From the NCBI GenBank assembly GCA_022562915.1, contig JADFOJ010000011.1:1-52886 (forward strand): 52,886 nucleotides of DNA. The letters run 5' to 3'. Shown here in pieces: positions 34,572-43,919 of this stretch (within the stretch, counting starts at the first letter, position 1; every line of letters starts with the position of its first letter). The position numbers were made by a program, and so were the translations under genes. The notes under the pieces were generated by a model. It ran no database searches. It saw only the letters and a program-made list of their open reading frames with translations, and was not told where the DNA came from. Source of the stretch: Planctomycetota bacterium (GTDB lineage Bacteria; Planctomycetota; Phycisphaerae; Phycisphaerales; SM1A02).

Positions 34572-34607
34572 CGGGGCGCTCGGTGGGAGCGCCTCGTTTT
34601 TCTTTTT
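34572..34607 (+). terminator. Intrinsic terminator of the xer gene
   Basis: The stem GGCGCTC/GAGCGCC extends to 10 bp with one G-T pair and has a 5-base loop. It is followed by TTTTTCTTTTT. It begins about 90 bp after the stop codon. Confidence 0.9.
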
Positions 34608-34812
34608 GGCCGCACGCTTCGGTGGCGAAACACCAGCTGGAACTTCAGCGACGCATACACTCCGAACATATGCGCGAACGCGTCATAGTCCCCGTCCTGT
34701 TCCACAACTCGGCCGAGTGATCACGCCGCGCGTCGACGCTGCGCGGCCGAATCATGTGTGTGTGGGTGTGTGTCTGTGTGGCCCTCGTGACGTCGTCGCC
34801 GTCGTTCGGCAG

Positions 34813-34830
34813 TTGATGCACGTGCATCAA
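34813..34830. promoter_or_regulatory. Perfect 18-bp palindrome, parS-like
   Basis: TTGATGCACGTGCATCAA is a perfect palindrome. It shares the outer TTG...CAA and the central CACGTG with the parS site 38 bp downstream but differs at the four positions in each half between them. It may be the site of a ParB-related or other CACGTG-binding protein. Confidence 0.6.
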
Positions 34831-34836
34831 GACACT

Positions 34837-34862
34837 CATCCGTTCATCCGGCTGAACGGATG
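34837..34862. promoter_or_regulatory. Perfect 10-bp inverted repeat between the two CACGTG palindromes
   Basis: CATCCGTTCA and TGAACGGATG are separated by six bases. The half CCGTTCA recurs in the hairpin at 35032-35068 and near 35586, so it is part of a small local motif family. Confidence 0.6.
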
Positions 34863-34868
34863 GCGGAT

Positions 34869-34886
34869 TTGTTTCACGTGAAACAA
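34869..34886. promoter_or_regulatory. parS: parS centromere-like site
   Basis: TTGTTTCACGTGAAACAA contains the exact canonical bacterial 16-bp parS, TGTTTCACGTGAAACA, at 34870-34885. ParB loads here as a CTP-dependent clamp and spreads to partition the chromosome. parS sites usually lie near the replication origin, so this window is probably origin-proximal. No parA or parB gene is present within the window. Confidence 0.9.
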
Positions 34887-35031
34887 GTGCCCTCAACGAG
34901 GGTACAGGTGGGTTGTACACGGAATAGACAGATCGGCCCCTTGGGTTGGCGTCAGCACCCAAGTCCTCGAAGGAGGCTTGCTCTTGCGAAAGCGCACCCA
35001 AGCACGTTCAGGTCATGCAGCGACGGCCTGA

Positions 35032-35068
35032 CTGAACGGCATTCCGGTCAGGGGCGAATGCCGTTCAG
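35032..35068. repeat. Perfect 13-bp hairpin at the edge of the inverted-repeat element
   Basis: CTGAACGGCATTC (35032-35044) pairs with GAATGCCGTTCAG (35056-35068) across an 11-base loop. Its right half is also the start of the left arm of the larger element. Confidence 0.85.
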
Positions 35069-35599
35069 ATGAGGCGCAAGCACTTTGGCGAACAGGACTT
35101 GGGCCGGCGTATGTGTGCAGTGGGTCGCCGCGCGGTCGTTATCACGAATCGTTGTCGTGGTCTTCGTCGTCATCCTCTCAGGCGTTGTCGTCGTCCGCGG
35201 TCCTGGCCCGTCGTCGTCCGCCCTCCCTGCCTCCCTGGGCGTCTGTACTTTGCACGAGCTTGACCAGCATTGACACGATTCTCTCCAGGGCATCTTTGCC
35301 TCTCGAGACATCGGCGCTGTTGAGGAGCGTGTGTGACCATGCGACGAACTCGATCGCGTGCTGATAGACCACAAGTCGGTCGTGGGAGAACACCATTTCG
35401 CCAGTATGGCATCACCTGAAGCTGATCTGCCTCCGTCGGCGTTTCCGCTGGCGGGAGCACGACGGAAACGACGGCGGACGACGACCACGATCCAGAGGAG
35501 GACGACGAAGACCACGACAACGATTCGCGACAACGGATCGCGACAGCTCCCGCAAACCGTTTTCACGAAAGTGCTTGCGCCTTATCTGAACGGCATTGC
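35056..35599. mobile_element. IVS-like element: long imperfect inverted repeat around a four-helix-bundle relic
   Basis: The left arm 35056-35200 and right arm 35473-35599 are inverted copies. About 29 of 30 bases match at the outer end (AATGCCGTTCAGAT... and GGCGCAAGCACTTT). A 27-base identical block (from CGAATCGTTGTCGTGG) lies further in, with smaller matches between. The loop encodes a shortened 23S-rRNA-intervening-sequence (S23/four-helix-bundle) protein. Intervening sequences in rRNA have the same plan, but here there is no rRNA. The right arm abuts the stop codon of the dockerin gene at 35602. Confidence 0.6.
35178..35396 (-). pseudogene. Internally deleted four-helix-bundle (23S rRNA intervening sequence) protein
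   Basis: This 72-residue frame starts at ATG 35396 with 'FSHDRLVVYQHAIEFVAW', the family's first helix. It then jumps directly to 'DALERIVSMLVKLVQS', its last helix. The 50-60 residues between, which normally hold helices two and three ('LDRASxSIxLNIAEG'), are missing. The C-terminus runs into the inverted repeat and is Arg-rich. The deletion is in frame. Confidence 0.65.
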
Positions 35600-35601
35600 G
35601 G

Positions 35602-36207
35602 TTAGGGACATGGTCCCCAGTTGCCCAGTAGTTCCAAGAAGTCTGTAATGCCCACGCCGCCGCCATCCAGATCACAGGCGCCCGGACCACCCCATTGGGC
35701 GAGCAGGGCGAGGAAGTCGACGATGCCGACGTCGCCGTCGTTATCGCCGCCGCAGTCCCACGGGCACGGCGGGGCGGTGACGATCCGGAACGGTCCGTTG
35801 TTGAAGTCGGTGTAATCAGTGGCCGCGTTGTCCATGTACACCCTGATCCACACAGTGTCGTTGGCAGCGGCCTCCGGAATCGTCCACTCATAAGTGTGGA
35901 CGCTCCCGACCGACGGGCTCCCCGCAGGGAGATTCACGGCGATCGCGGTCCAGGGGCCGACACCAGGGCACGACCTGAGGTTCGGGGCGCAGCCCGGATC
36001 GACGTGCGAATACGCCAGATCCCAGTTCAGCAGGTTGTGCTGGATCGTGATGTGCCACGTGATGGTGATGGTCGAGCCGACCTCGAACACCTCGGCCCCG
36101 TTCGGACTGTCGACCGTGATGTGACCGTGTGCCGGGCTTGCGGCGAGCGCCAGCGCGGCGGCGATCGTCGCGGCCTTGTGCGATGTCAAGAGAGATCGTG
36201 CATTCAT
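35602..36207 (-). CDS. Secreted protein with C-terminal dockerin-like repeats
   Basis: The protein has 201 residues. A signal peptide ends near residue 27 ('ASPAHG'). A beta-rich domain follows ('ITVDSPNGAEVFEVGSTITI'), resembling the Ig-like 'SPNGGE' modules of planctomycete exported proteins. The last 50 residues carry two dockerin-type half-repeats, 'DNDGDVGIVDFLALLAQWG' and 'DLDGGGVGITDFLELLGNWG', each with Asp-rich calcium ligands. In Phycisphaerae this ending is thought to mark proteins for surface anchoring or sorting. No enzyme motif is seen. Confidence 0.82.
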   Translation of the reverse strand: MNARSLLTSHKAATIAAALALAASPAHGHITVDSPNGAEVFEVGSTITITWHITIQHNLLNWDLAYSHVDPGCAPNLRSCPGVGPWTAIAVNLPAGSPSVGSVHTYEWTIPEAAANDTVWIRVYMDNAATDYTDFNNGPFRIVTAPPCPWDCGGDNDGDVGIVDFLALLAQWGGPGACDLDGGGVGITDFLELLGNWGPCP

Positions 36208-36403
36208 CGTGTACGTCCTTTCTCACGCGGCGGCTCCAGGGGTAACAATTCGACGAGCCGCTACAGCAGTACCGGCAAGTGTACCACCGGCCCCCGCCAC
36301 GAGAACCATGATCTTCCCCGAAGGGATGAAAACGTGCCCGGATTGCTGATATCGGTGGGTGTGGTGTGGTTGCCGGCCGCAGGCGCGCCGCGGGCCGAGA
36401 TTC

Positions 36404-37255
36404 TCAGAACGGTCCCGGCTGCAGGCTCAGTCGCCGCAGCATTGTCCGGGCGTTCCTGTTGCCGGGGTTGAGCTGCAGCGAGCGGGTGTAGTACTCGACC
36501 GCGGTCAGGTGGTCACCGGCCTTCATGTACCCCTCCGCCAGGCTGTCACAGGTGTTCCACGCCTGCGGGTATGCGGCAACGTTGAACTGGAAGACCCGGA
36601 TGGCGGTGTTGAGCCGGCCGCGGCCCATGAGTTCGTAGCCGAGCTGGTTGACCAGGTTCTCCGTCGGCAGGTCGCGTGAACCGACGAACCGCTCGATCGC
36701 CGCCAGCAGGTTGTAGCCGTTGGTGCAGTGGCGATACCGTGTTCCCGGCCTGAATTGCAGCCCGCCGAGATTGGCCAGTTCGACGAGGTCATCGAGGGTG
36801 TACTCGGCACGATACTCCTTGAGGGCCCAGTCCTTCGGCCGCCCCGGAATGCCGGAGGTGTGGCCCAGGAGATGGTGCAGCGTGATCCGCCCGGCATTGT
36901 CGCTGCGGTACGCCGGCAGGTATTTCGCGATCGTCTCGTCCGGATCAAGACGGCCTTCGTCGGCGAGCTGAAGAATGATCGCGGCCGTGAACGCGGCACC
37001 GAGCCCTGCGATCCGATGGCTGGTCCCGGGCGCGTTGGGAATGCCCGATTCAACGTTCGCCGGCCCGAAGCCCTTGCGGTATACGATCTCGCCGTCAGTG
37101 GCAACGAGCACGGAACCCTGGAACCGCCCGCGGTCCGCGTACGCCCGCAGAACCTCGTCGATCATCGCAACGGTCGCGTCCTGTGGCGGATCCGCCACCG
37201 CAGCGGCGGCCACGGACAGGACAGGTAACAGGCTACGGAGAAACGGTCGTTTCAT
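36404..37255 (-). CDS. Catalytically dead serine beta-lactamase-like protein with TPR tail
   Basis: The protein has 283 residues with a signal peptide ('LLPVLSVAAAAVA'). Residues 30-190 follow class C beta-lactamase/serine hydrolase sequence: 'FQGSVLVATDGEIVYRKGFG', 'FTAAIILQLADEGRLDPDE', 'TLHHLLGHTSGIPG', 'PGTRYRHCTNGYNLLAAI'. The SxxK catalytic motif is replaced by 'GLGA', so both Ser and Lys are lost, and YxN is altered to HCTN. The rest of the transpeptidase fold (about 150 residues) is missing. The sequence jumps to a TPR tail ('AGDHLTAVEYYTRSLQLNPGN'). It is non-enzymatic, either a relic or a repurposed binding protein. Confidence 0.75.
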   Translation of the reverse strand: MKRPFLRSLLPVLSVAAAAVADPPQDATVAMIDEVLRAYADRGRFQGSVLVATDGEIVYRKGFGPANVESGIPNAPGTSHRIAGLGAAFTAAIILQLADEGRLDPDETIAKYLPAYRSDNAGRITLHHLLGHTSGIPGRPKDWALKEYRAEYTLDDLVELANLGGLQFRPGTRYRHCTNGYNLLAAIERFVGSRDLPTENLVNQLGYELMGRGRLNTAIRVFQFNVAAYPQAWNTCDSLAEGYMKAGDHLTAVEYYTRSLQLNPGNRNARTMLRRLSLQPGPF

Positions 37256-37287
37256 CCCCTCCGCCCCTCCGTCGCTCCGTCGCTTCG

Positions 37288-38598
<1,311 letters not shown>

Positions 38599-38619
38599 CG
38601 CCTGCGTCTCCTGGAATGG

Positions 38620-39198
38620 TCAGTGGTTCTCGTGCGGGGGCACAGTATAGCGCCCGGGGATCGTCTCGCCGGGCCCGAGCGACTCGAGCAGGTCGTCGTC
38701 GTTGCCCGGCAGCGTCACCTCCGTGGGCACACCCAGCAGCACGTCGTGAACATCGCGGAAGTAGCGTTTCCCTTCGCGCTGGGCATCGGTGGGCTGGCCG
38801 ACGCCACGGCTGACGAGACGTGCCACCGGCGGATCGAACTCGACGAGGCGGATCTCGAACCGCCACGTCCGGCTCTCCCGGCGCGGATTGGCATCCGGAC
38901 TGTACAGCACCCGACGGAGGTGCCGGTACACCTCGATGCGGTACTCCCGCTCGTCCACCCAGACATCGTTGGCGGCGATTTTCCAGTCGTCGTAGGCGGG
39001 CGTCCGGGCCACCACCACCATGGCCGTCCACACCTGGCGGCTGTCGTACCCAAGGAAACTGTGCTCGACGGTCGTGCACCCGCCCATGATCACAATGATC
39101 ACGAGCACTCCGCCCGTGATCGCCCCGTGCATGAATCGGTCAGGAAACATCGCGTCGCGCTCCCATGTGCCGGGCCTGAGCCGGTCGAGACCAGTCAT
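38620..39198 (-). CDS. Lipoprotein of unknown function
   Basis: The protein has 192 residues from ATG 39198, which overlaps the acylphosphatase stop by one base (TGATG). The lipobox is 'IVIMGGC' near residue 41; the export signal starts at about Met17. The body is 'VWTAMVVVARTPAYDDWKIA' and 'REYRIEVYRHLRRVLYSP', a mixed alpha/beta pattern seen in small planctomycete lipoproteins. Function unknown. It is probably co-transcribed with acyP and icd. Confidence 0.7.
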   Translation of the reverse strand: MTGLDRLRPGTWERDAMFPDRFMHGAITGGVLVIIVIMGGCTTVEHSFLGYDSRQVWTAMVVVARTPAYDDWKIAANDVWVDEREYRIEVYRHLRRVLYSPDANPRRESRTWRFEIRLVEFDPPVARLVSRGVGQPTDAQREGKRYFRDVHDVLLGVPTEVTLPGNDDDLLESLGPGETIPGRYTVPPHENH

Positions 39199-39464
39199 CA
39201 CCGTATCCCGAATCCCTCGAGTTCGCCGCGGGCGGCCCCGCGGCGAATCCTGGTCTCACCGACGTTGCCGGCCATCTCGTCCTGCACCGCCCCGACGAAC
39301 GCGTCGAGCTGGGCCGCGTCACCCTCGATCACGCACCGTACCGAGCCGTCCGGCTCGTTGCGCACCCATCCGGCCACGTCGAATCGTTCGGCGACCCGGC
39401 AGGTCGTCCAGCGGAAACCGACGCCCTGCACGCGCCCCGTAAACGTGATGTCATACCGCACCAA
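39198..39464 (-). CDS. acyP: Acylphosphatase
   Basis: The protein has 88 residues, the normal length. The catalytic Arg is in 'GRVQGVGFRWTT' and the catalytic Asn in 'VAGWVRNEPDGSVRCVIEG'. It hydrolyses carboxyl-phosphate bonds in the cytoplasm. The start is TTG 39464 or GTG 39461; AGGA just upstream does not decide between them. It overlaps the lipoprotein gene by one base. Confidence 0.9.
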   Translation of the reverse strand: MVRYDITFTGRVQGVGFRWTTCRVAERFDVAGWVRNEPDGSVRCVIEGDAAQLDAFVGAVQDEMAGNVGETRIRRGAARGELEGFGIR

Positions 39465-39496
39465 TTCCTGGGCCCCTGCACCGCCCCGATCCTCTC

Positions 39497-40243
39497 CTAC
39501 TGGGACCCCGACAACACTTCATCGGGAATCTCCGCATTGTGATAGACCTTCTGCACGTCGTCGTGATCCTCGAGGGCGTCGATCAGGCGAAGAACCTTCG
39601 CCGCCGTGACGGCATCACAGTCCACCATCGTCTGAGGCAGCATCGTGACTTCCGCGGAGTCCGGATCGAGCCCCGCCGAGACCAGGGCGTCCCGCACCCG
39701 GTGGAAGTCGCGCGGCGGGCAGGTGACCTCCCAGGCGCCTCCGGCCTCCACGACGTCGTCGGCACCCGCGTCCAGCGCGACCTCGATGAGCTGTTCCTCC
39801 GTGACACGCGCGACGTCGAACAGGAACAGCCCTTGCTGCCGGAAACCGAAGGCCACTGCGCCGGGCTTGCCGAGGTTGCCGCCGGATTTCTCGAAGAGCT
39901 TGCGGATCTCGGCAGCGGCGCGATTGAGGTTGTCCGTCAGGCAGTCGACGATCAGCGCCACGCCCGCGGGGCCGTAGCCCTCGTAGCGGATCTCTTCATA
40001 GGCGACCCCCTCGGTCTCCCCCATCCCCCGCTTGATCGCCTTGGCGATCGTGTCCTTGGGCATGTTGGCGGCCTTGGCCATCTCGATCGCGTACCGGAGG
40101 CCCAGATTGTACTCGGGGTCGCCGCCGGCCTGCCGCGCCGCCACGATGATCGCGCGACTGCACTTGGACCAGGCCTTGCCGCGGACGGCGTCCTGGCGCG
40201 CCTTGCGATGCTTGATGTTGGCCCACTTGCTATGGCCCGCCAT
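39497..40243 (-). CDS. yebC: YebC/PmpR-family protein (TACO1-like)
   Basis: The protein has 248 residues starting 'MAGHSKWANIKHRKARQDA', the family signature. 'NMPKDTIAKAIKRG' and 'YEGYGPAGVALIVDCLTDN' follow. Homologues act at stalled ribosomes translating polyproline or as local transcription regulators; bacterial members differ. It overlaps the end of the TPR lipoprotein gene by 14 bp. yebC often neighbours ruvC, but not here. Confidence 0.93.
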   Translation of the reverse strand: MAGHSKWANIKHRKARQDAVRGKAWSKCSRAIIVAARQAGGDPEYNLGLRYAIEMAKAANMPKDTIAKAIKRGMGETEGVAYEEIRYEGYGPAGVALIVDCLTDNLNRAAAEIRKLFEKSGGNLGKPGAVAFGFRQQGLFLFDVARVTEEQLIEVALDAGADDVVEAGGAWEVTCPPRDFHRVRDALVSAGLDPDSAEVTMLPQTMVDCDAVTAAKVLRLIDALEDHDDVQKVYHNAEIPDEVLSGSQ

Positions 40244-43200
40244 TGCCCACCTCTTCGATATGCCCCGAGACGCCCATTTCCTCGAACGTCGAGGCGACCG
40301 CGGGAGTCCCGCCGGCGTCAGCGTCCTGGAGCTTCATCCGTGCCCGGTTCAACAGGTCACCGAACTGCCGATCATACATCTCCTCCGGCGAGGCCACGAT
40401 CAGCCCCCACCATCGCTCCTGTTGGAGAAGATAGACCTGTTGAATCTGTTCGCGCCGCTGTGTGTCCTGGAGCATCTCGACGGCCCGCCGCCACGCGTCC
40501 GTTGCGGCCTCGGCATCGCCCAGGCGCCACAACGTGTCACCGAGGTGGTCGAGGACCTCGGCGCTGGGCTCGCCGGACTTCTCGATCGACCGGCGGATCA
40601 ACCCGATGGCTCCGTCGGCGTCACCGTCGGTCTTGAAGAGACCGGACTTGTAGCGCAGCCACCCCACGGTATCGAGCACGTTGCTGTCGTCGGGCACGAG
40701 CACGTGGGCCCTCTCGATATACTGGACCGTCTCTCGGTCGGCGCGGCCGAGTTCCAGGCGCGTGTAGCCGAGGTTGTTCAGGGCCATCGCGTGGTCGGGC
40801 TGGTGCCGGACCGTCTCCAGCAGGAGTCGCTCGGCACCGTGTTCGTCGCCGAGCGTACCGAATATCTGGCTCGCCTCGTAGTAGATCTCACCGATGGGCG
40901 GCTCCCGGCTCACCTCTACCAATCTCGGCAGGCGGCCCCGAAGTGCCAGGGCCTTGACAAGGTCCACCGCGGCCTCGGCGTCGCCGGAGGCGGCGTTGCT
41001 GACCAGTGTGACGATCGCCAGCATGGACCAGGCGCGCGGTTCGAGCGGGGCGTCCGCCAGCAGACGTATCCGCACCGCCCGCCCCGCGGCCTCCGGGTAG
41101 CCGGCGTCCACCAGTTCCTGGGCAAGCAGGCGCCAGATGTTGGCCTCCTGCAGAGTCTGCCCGGCCGCGCCGCGCGCAAAATGCACGGCACGATCGGCCA
41201 GGTCATCGAAGCGCTCGTCGATGGGACCGATCCTCGCCAGCGCCCGCAACCCGGATCCGTACACCATCAGCGGCGCTTCGGGGAAGCGGGTGACGGTGCG
41301 CTGCGCGAAGGACAGCACCAACGGGCTGAACCGCTCGTCGCGATCGCTCATGTGACCGGCCACGCCGAGCGCGTTGACAAGCTGGTCGAACCTCGCGACG
41401 TCCGCGCGCTCGAGGATCCAGTCGAGCTCGGCCCTGGCCTGGTCGAATCTTTCCGCACCCGCGTACAGGGTGGCGAGTTCCTGCGCGCGGTGCATTTCGC
41501 GCGGTCGCGACAGCAGCCGGGTCTCGGCCAGCGCGACCGCCACGGCGTGGCGGCCGTCGCGGCGCGCGATCGTCTCCAGCAGTTGCCGCGCGGTGTCGTG
41601 GCTCGTTTCCCGCTCGAGCAGGGCCGCGAGACGTTCGCGAACCATGTCGGTCTGCCCGGTCTGGATGAGGACCGCGACCCACTGCTCGAGTAACACCGGA
41701 TCGGCGGGCCGCCGGCCGAGGCGATCCTCCAGGTACTCGGCTGCCTGGTCGAGCTGCCGGGCCTGCGCCCACACGGCGACCGCAAGCTCCAGCGTGGCCC
41801 GGTCGGCGGGATCGGCCTCGCAAAGAAGCCGCAGCCGCTTCAGCGCGCTCTCGGCCCGACCCTGGACGAGGTCATCCTGGACATCGAGTTGCGACGACAA
41901 CGCTCCGGCGGCATTGTCGCGGGCGAGACGACCGCGGACGGCCAGGAGTTCCGCCCGGTCCGCCAGCACCGAGTTCGGTGCGTACAGGCCGAGAAGGATG
42001 GCGTACGCGTCGTCCAGAGTGGGATCAAGGTCGATCGCGCGGCGAGCCGCGCGGGCTGCGTTCTCGGCGTGCTGTCGCCGGCCGTCGAGGCCTTGAAGCT
42101 GCTCGGCGTGCGTGGCATGCGCCTCGGCCAGCGCAACGATCATGACGGGACTTCCCGGAAGAATCTCGACCGCCCTGGTCGCGGCGGCGAGGGCGTCTTC
42201 CGTCTCGCCCAGGGCGCGGTGGGCGCGGCTCCGCGCCAGCCACATCGGCGCGTCATCGAATTCCTCCGCGTCCGCGAGCACCGCCTGGAGCAGCTGCGGC
42301 TCCTCCAGTAACGCCGCCAGGAAGACCTGCTGCACGCGGAGAGACCTGTCGTCCGGCCACCGTTGCACACCGGCGACGCATTCGCTCCACGCGGGGCCCA
42401 GGGCGCCGACGTAGACGAGCAGCCGGTTCAGCACGACGACCCTGGCCGCGGAAACCGGCAGCGTGCGGACCGCGTCGATCAGCGCCTGTGGGCTCCTGGA
42501 GACCTTCGCCAGCTCGTCGCCATAGGCGGCACCGAGGTCGGGATGGTCCTGGGCCAACGCCACGGTGAGGCCCGCGGCCGAGGACTCGTCCCTGTCCACG
42601 AGCCAGCCGAGCAGATGCCCCAGGACATCGAGATCCTCCGGCCGCCGGTGCAGAAAGGCGCGCAGCAGTCTCACGGCGTCCTGGCGAGGCAGCAGTGTCG
42701 CCGCGGCTCGAACCAGGGTCGCGTCCTGGGGCCGGACTCGATGCTTTTCGACAAGCGCGTCGGCGAGACGGTCCAGGTCACCCAGTTGCCCGGAGAGGTA
42801 CAGGCACAGTCGAATGTCCTGCTCGCTTGCGCCGCGGTCGTCGTCGATCGCCTCCAGCAGCGCCAATTGTGCCGTCCAGGTTCTCCCCAGCGCCAGGTTC
42901 GCAAAGATCACGCGCGGATGAAGCATCCCCGGGTCCGCGTTCGGCAGTCCCGCAGACACCCGGTACGCGGCGAGCGCCTCGTCGTATTCGAGGAGCCGGC
43001 AGTGCGCGTCGCCCATCGAGCGCCAGATCTCGGACCGCCTGCGGTACAGTGATTCGTATCGGAACCTGTAGTTCGTCGGACCGGACAGGCGCGTCAGTTT
43101 CGCCACGGCGCCGGTGGCAAGCTCGATCCACGCCCGATCGTACCCAAGTTCGCGCACGGCCGTCCCAAGCATGAAGTCCGCCAGGCAGTCCGCGGCCGGA

Positions 43201-43865
43201 TCGTGGTCAAAGGTGGTGCCGGCGAGCCGGGGCCGCGCCAGGAAGCTCACTGCCCGCCGGAAGTCACGGCGATTCGTTGCGGCGAGGCCCAGCAGGAACA
43301 TCGACTCGTCATCGTCGGGCTCGATGTCCAGCAACCGCTCGAAGTAGTTCGCGGCCCTCGTGTCGTTGCCCATTGCGGAGTAGCTCCGGGCGAGTTGCCG
43401 GATGATCAGGGTGCTCGTGGGATCGAGCGTGTGGGCCCTCTCCAGTTCGGTGATTGCCACGAGGTGGCGGTTGCGCAGTGCGGCATCGCGCCCCTTGGCG
43501 TAATGCCACAGTGCCTGATCACGCGTGGCGTCGTCGACGGACGCCGGCCGGGGTTGCGCCGCAACGCTCGCCGCGGGCGCCGTCGGCACGAGGTGGTGCA
43601 GTGCCAGATCCGCCGACAGCCGGGCCGAGACGTCCTCGGCGGGCCGCGGGGCGAGAACCGCATCCTCCATTCCCGGCGGCACCGGAACCGACGGCCGGGG
43701 CACCGGCGCCGAGGTCACCTCGCGCTCGGCGAGCCGCCGCAGGTTCTGCTCGGCCCTGGGCGTCCGGCCGATGTCATCGGCGCCGTTGGGGCCGGTGGCG
43801 GCGCATCCGGCGGCGACCAGCACACCGGTCAACCACGGCAGGAGTCTATGGAGGTCTGACTGCAC
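40230..43865 (-). CDS. Large tetratricopeptide-repeat lipoprotein
   Basis: The protein has 1211 residues starting at GTG 43865. The signal peptide ends in the lipobox 'VLVAAGC' with Cys21. After a Pro-rich spacer, TPR-like helical hairpins fill the chain. Clear ones are 'DPTSTLIIRQLARSYSAMGN' near 165, 'TRAANYFERLLDIEPDDDE', and at the end 'DHAMALNNLGYTRLELGRAD' and 'EVLDHLGDTLWRLGDAEAA'. There is no catalytic domain. It probably scaffolds envelope complexes on the periplasmic side. The 3' end overlaps yebC. Confidence 0.85.
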   Translation of the reverse strand: MQSDLHRLLPWLTGVLVAAGCAATGPNGADDIGRTPRAEQNLRRLAEREVTSAPVPRPSVPVPPGMEDAVLAPRPAEDVSARLSADLALHHLVPTAPAASVAAQPRPASVDDATRDQALWHYAKGRDAALRNRHLVAITELERAHTLDPTSTLIIRQLARSYSAMGNDTRAANYFERLLDIEPDDDESMFLLGLAATNRRDFRRAVSFLARPRLAGTTFDHDPAADCLADFMLGTAVRELGYDRAWIELATGAVAKLTRLSGPTNYRFRYESLYRRRSEIWRSMGDAHCRLLEYDEALAAYRVSAGLPNADPGMLHPRVIFANLALGRTWTAQLALLEAIDDDRGASEQDIRLCLYLSGQLGDLDRLADALVEKHRVRPQDATLVRAAATLLPRQDAVRLLRAFLHRRPEDLDVLGHLLGWLVDRDESSAAGLTVALAQDHPDLGAAYGDELAKVSRSPQALIDAVRTLPVSAARVVVLNRLLVYVGALGPAWSECVAGVQRWPDDRSLRVQQVFLAALLEEPQLLQAVLADAEEFDDAPMWLARSRAHRALGETEDALAAATRAVEILPGSPVMIVALAEAHATHAEQLQGLDGRRQHAENAARAARRAIDLDPTLDDAYAILLGLYAPNSVLADRAELLAVRGRLARDNAAGALSSQLDVQDDLVQGRAESALKRLRLLCEADPADRATLELAVAVWAQARQLDQAAEYLEDRLGRRPADPVLLEQWVAVLIQTGQTDMVRERLAALLERETSHDTARQLLETIARRDGRHAVAVALAETRLLSRPREMHRAQELATLYAGAERFDQARAELDWILERADVARFDQLVNALGVAGHMSDRDERFSPLVLSFAQRTVTRFPEAPLMVYGSGLRALARIGPIDERFDDLADRAVHFARGAAGQTLQEANIWRLLAQELVDAGYPEAAGRAVRIRLLADAPLEPRAWSMLAIVTLVSNAASGDAEAAVDLVKALALRGRLPRLVEVSREPPIGEIYYEASQIFGTLGDEHGAERLLLETVRHQPDHAMALNNLGYTRLELGRADRETVQYIERAHVLVPDDSNVLDTVGWLRYKSGLFKTDGDADGAIGLIRRSIEKSGEPSAEVLDHLGDTLWRLGDAEAATDAWRRAVEMLQDTQRREQIQQVYLLQQERWWGLIVASPEEMYDRQFGDLLNRARMKLQDADAGGTPAVASTFEEMGVSGHIEEVGNGGP

Positions 43866-43919
43866 TGGAACAGTCTATCGGTGTCTTGCGGGCAACGAGA
43901 CCCCGGATGCACTCAGCTT

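Larger units (their letters stand above)
34608..35055. other. Palindrome-rich intergenic region around parS
   Basis: No gene is supported. The region holds a TG-rich microsatellite near 34755-34780 and three successive perfect inverted repeats (34813-34886). A further hairpin begins at 35032. The density of symmetrical sites suggests protein-binding DNA rather than coding sequence. Confidence 0.6.

Noticed and set aside
34755-34785. TG-rich tract as a functional element
   Set aside because: It is a short irregular microsatellite with no associated motif; noted only as part of the parS region.
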